Source: Candidatus Stygibacter frigidus (GTDB taxonomy: Bacteria; Cloacimonadota; Cloacimonadia; Cloacimonadales; TCS61). Taken from it: a stretch of DNA of 7,367 nt. The translations under genes were made by a program, and so were the position numbers. Positions 5,955-7,367 of the stretch are shown here, piece after piece (positions within the stretch are counted from its first letter, which is position 1; each line of letters begins with the position of its first letter). Location of the stretch: the NCBI GenBank assembly GCA_030765325.1, contig JAVCCT010000340.1, positions 1 to 7,367 on the forward strand, read 5' to 3'. The notes beneath the pieces were generated by a model. That model saw only the letters and a list, made by a program, of their open reading frames with translations. It was not told the origin of the DNA and ran no database searches.

Positions 5955-7085
5955 ATGATAAGTAGAACTATAATACCTAATCTTAGCAAATATATGCATA
6001 AGAACAGAGCGATCATAATTTATGGAGCGCGCAGAACGGGTAAAACCACCATTTTAAATACATTGGCAGATTCATTAAATAATATCCATTATATAAATTG
6101 TGATTTAATAGATGGTCAGGAATCATTTAATTTCAGGAATGTCGGTGAAATTAAATTGAGATTTGGTCGCTATTCATATCTGCTGATTGATGAGGCTCAA
6201 AGGGTGAGAGATATTGGGATAAAACTAAAAAGCATTATTGATAATCTGAGTGACTTGCAGATAATCGTAACTGGTTCATCAGCTCTGGAATTATCAAATT
6301 CCATGATCGAGCCTTTAACGGGCAGGAAATTTGAGTTTATTTTAACTCCGCTTTCGCTGGAGGAATTGTATGAATATGAAGGAATTGATGCAGTAGAATC
6401 TGGATTGCAGCAGCGTTTGATCTATGGCAGTTATCCAGAAGTTTATCTTGAGAAGACTATGCCGGAAGAAATAATCAAAGAAATAGCAGGTTCATATTTA
6501 TTTAAAGATATGCTGATATATCAGGAGATCAAGCGTCCTGAACTTCTGCGGAAATTATTGATATCCCTGGCTTTGCAGATTGGCAATGAAGTTTCCACTA
6601 CTGAACTTGCTAATATTGTGGGTTTGGATCGGAAGACTGTAGAAAAATATTTGTCATTGATGGAGCAAAGTTATATTATCTATCGTCTGGGTTCATTTAA
6701 GAAAAATCTCAGGAATGAGTTGAAACGGGCAAATAAATATTATTTCTGGGATAATGGAATAAGGAATTCCTTAATAAATAATTTTAATCGGCTGGAAATT
6801 CGCGATGATGCAGGTGCTCTGTGGGAAAATTATCTGATTACTGAGCGGCGAAAAATGATGCTGAATAAACGGGCAAGTTTTGAGCATTATTTCTGGCGTA
6901 CAACCACGCAGCAGGAGATTGATTTGATTGAGGTGGAAAATGGTGAGATCAGTGCTTATGAAATCAAATGGAATTCCAGAAAGAAAGTGAAATTTCCACT
7001 TGCATTTACAAAAGGTTATGAACAGGCAAAAACATATATTTTGAATCGGGAAAACTATCTGGATATTATGCTTAAAGGACATTAA
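5955..7085 (+). CDS. AAA ATPase with DUF4143 / PD-(D/E)XK-like C-terminal domain
   Basis: This 376-residue protein has the size and layout of the widespread AAA_14-DUF4143 family. The N-terminal ATPase shows Walker A GARRTGKT (24-31), Walker B YLLIDEAQ (75-82) and a sensor-like IVTGSS (104-109), followed by LTGRKFEFILTPLSLEEL (121-138), the usual family linker with its arginine. A helix-turn-helix-like stretch lies at about 213-240 (ELANIVGLDRKTVEKYLSLM). The C-terminal part ends in the pattern EID (321-323), then YEIKW (335-339), so Asp323, Glu336 and Lys338 match the acidic-x-Lys core of PD-(D/E)XK nuclease folds. The family has no settled function. The ATPase half is convincing; nuclease activity is not established. 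The start follows GAGGTG (5945-5950) with a 4-base spacer. It looks complete and stands alone: the next gene downstream is htpG behind its own operator. Confidence 0.92.
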   Translation: MISRTIIPNLSKYMHKNRAIIIYGARRTGKTTILNTLADSLNNIHYINCDLIDGQESFNFRNVGEIKLRFGRYSYLLIDEAQRVRDIGIKLKSIIDNLSDLQIIVTGSSALELSNSMIEPLTGRKFEFILTPLSLEELYEYEGIDAVESGLQQRLIYGSYPEVYLEKTMPEEIIKEIAGSYLFKDMLIYQEIKRPELLRKLLISLALQIGNEVSTTELANIVGLDRKTVEKYLSLMEQSYIIYRLGSFKKNLRNELKRANKYYFWDNGIRNSLINNFNRLEIRDDAGALWENYLITERRKMMLNKRASFEHYFWRTTTQQEIDLIEVENGEISAYEIKWNSRKKVKFPLAFTKGYEQAKTYILNRENYLDIMLKGH

Positions 7086-7104
7086 TGTTTTAATAAGGGT
7101 CTAA

Positions 7105-7131
7105 TTAGCAATCGAATGGTGTGACTGCTAA
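7105..7131 (+). promoter_or_regulatory. CIRCE-type operator (HrcA site) upstream of htpG
   Basis: TTAGCAATC (7105-7113), a 9-base spacer and GACTGCTAA (7123-7131) match the CIRCE consensus TTAGCACTC-N9-GAGTGCTAA at 16 of 18 arm positions with the exact spacer length. The arms pair at 8 of 9 positions. CIRCE is the binding site of the heat-shock repressor HrcA, and in most bacteria it lies near the start of groES-groEL or dnaK operons. Here it is 74 bases before the htpG start, overlapping or next to a possible promoter: TAATTA at 7102-7107 could be its -10, and a TTGACA lies at 7139-7144. The likely effect is repression of htpG at normal temperature and release on protein-folding stress. Confidence 0.85.
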
Positions 7132-7204
7132 AAAACTCTTGACAGCTTCAACTGATCATAAAAAGTTGGTGACATAAAAACTAAGAACGAAAAGGAGTGT
7201 TAAG

Positions 7205-7367
7205 ATGGCAGAACAGAAAAAAGGTCACGGCAAGCTGTCGATCCACACAGAGAATATATTTCCGATAATCAAGAAGTGGTTATATTCTGAGCATGATATT
7301 TTCCTGCGGGAGCTTGTTTCAAATTCCGTGGATGCGATGAGCAAACGGTTGGCAATAGAACCGGAAC
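7205..7367 (+). CDS. htpG: Molecular chaperone HtpG (Hsp90), N-terminal part
   Basis: The ATG at 7205 follows AAGGAG (7192-7197) with a 7-base spacer, and 54 codons are present before the right edge. After a short polar leader (MAEQKKGHG), residues 12-45 carry the Hsp90 signature: FPIIKKWLYSEHDIFLRELV, then SNSVDAM. Glu36 corresponds to the catalytic glutamate and Asn40 to the ATP/Mg-binding asparagine of the GHKL nucleotide site (the usual bacterial form is RELISNASDA). HtpG is a cytosolic dimeric ATP-dependent chaperone that helps fold or remodel client proteins with DnaK. Most of the protein lies outside the window. The upstream CIRCE-type site puts it under likely HrcA control, unlike Bacillus subtilis, where htpG is not CIRCE-controlled. 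The identification is firm. Confidence 0.95.
   Translation, partial: MAEQKKGHGKLSIHTENIFPIIKKWLYSEHDIFLRELVSNSVDAMSKRLAIEPE

Noticed and set aside
7139..7167. TTGACA after the CIRCE-type site as the htpG -35
   Set aside because: No recognisable -10 lies 16-19 bases downstream, so the promoter position is left open.

Overview
The window is AT-rich bacterial DNA with mostly ATG starts and GAGG/AGGAGG-type ribosome binding sites. Three features suggest a Gram-negative lineage of the FCB type, and Candidatus Cloacimonadota (WWE1) is my best guess. They are a secreted beta-helix repeat protein whose opening is typical of such genomes, an HtpG with the SNSVDA variant of the ATP-site motif, and soluble TPR histidine kinases. 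This placement rests on recalled family resemblance, not a search.

Layout: (1) 1-264, minus strand: the N-terminal part of an exported beta-helix protein, running off the left edge. (2) 498-644: a 48-residue, very basic small protein with a strong ribosome binding site and a candidate promoter. (3) 775-2676 and 2731-4641: two tandem paralogous soluble histidine kinases (TPR repeats, coiled coil, dimerisation/phosphoacceptor domain, ATPase domain). Their kinase cores are nearly identical and their sensor halves diverged; no response regulator is present. (4) 4642-5300: about 660 bases without a convincing gene, holding a 162-base imperfect palindrome. (5) 5301-5813: an unrecognised 170-residue protein with a cysteine cluster. 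(6) 5819-5907: 32-33 base repeats that can form two mutually exclusive hairpins ahead of a T-run. (7) 5955-7085: an AAA ATPase fused to a DUF4143 / PD-(D/E)XK-like C-terminal half. (8) 7105-7131: a CIRCE-type operator, followed by the start of htpG, which runs off the right edge.

The two kinases probably form one transcription unit and may feed the same unseen partner from different protein-sensing inputs. The CIRCE element implies HrcA-type heat-shock control of htpG. The other genes show no clear functional link to each other. The items most worth a second look are the CIRCE element upstream of htpG, the tandem kinase pair, the large palindrome and the alternating-hairpin repeat.
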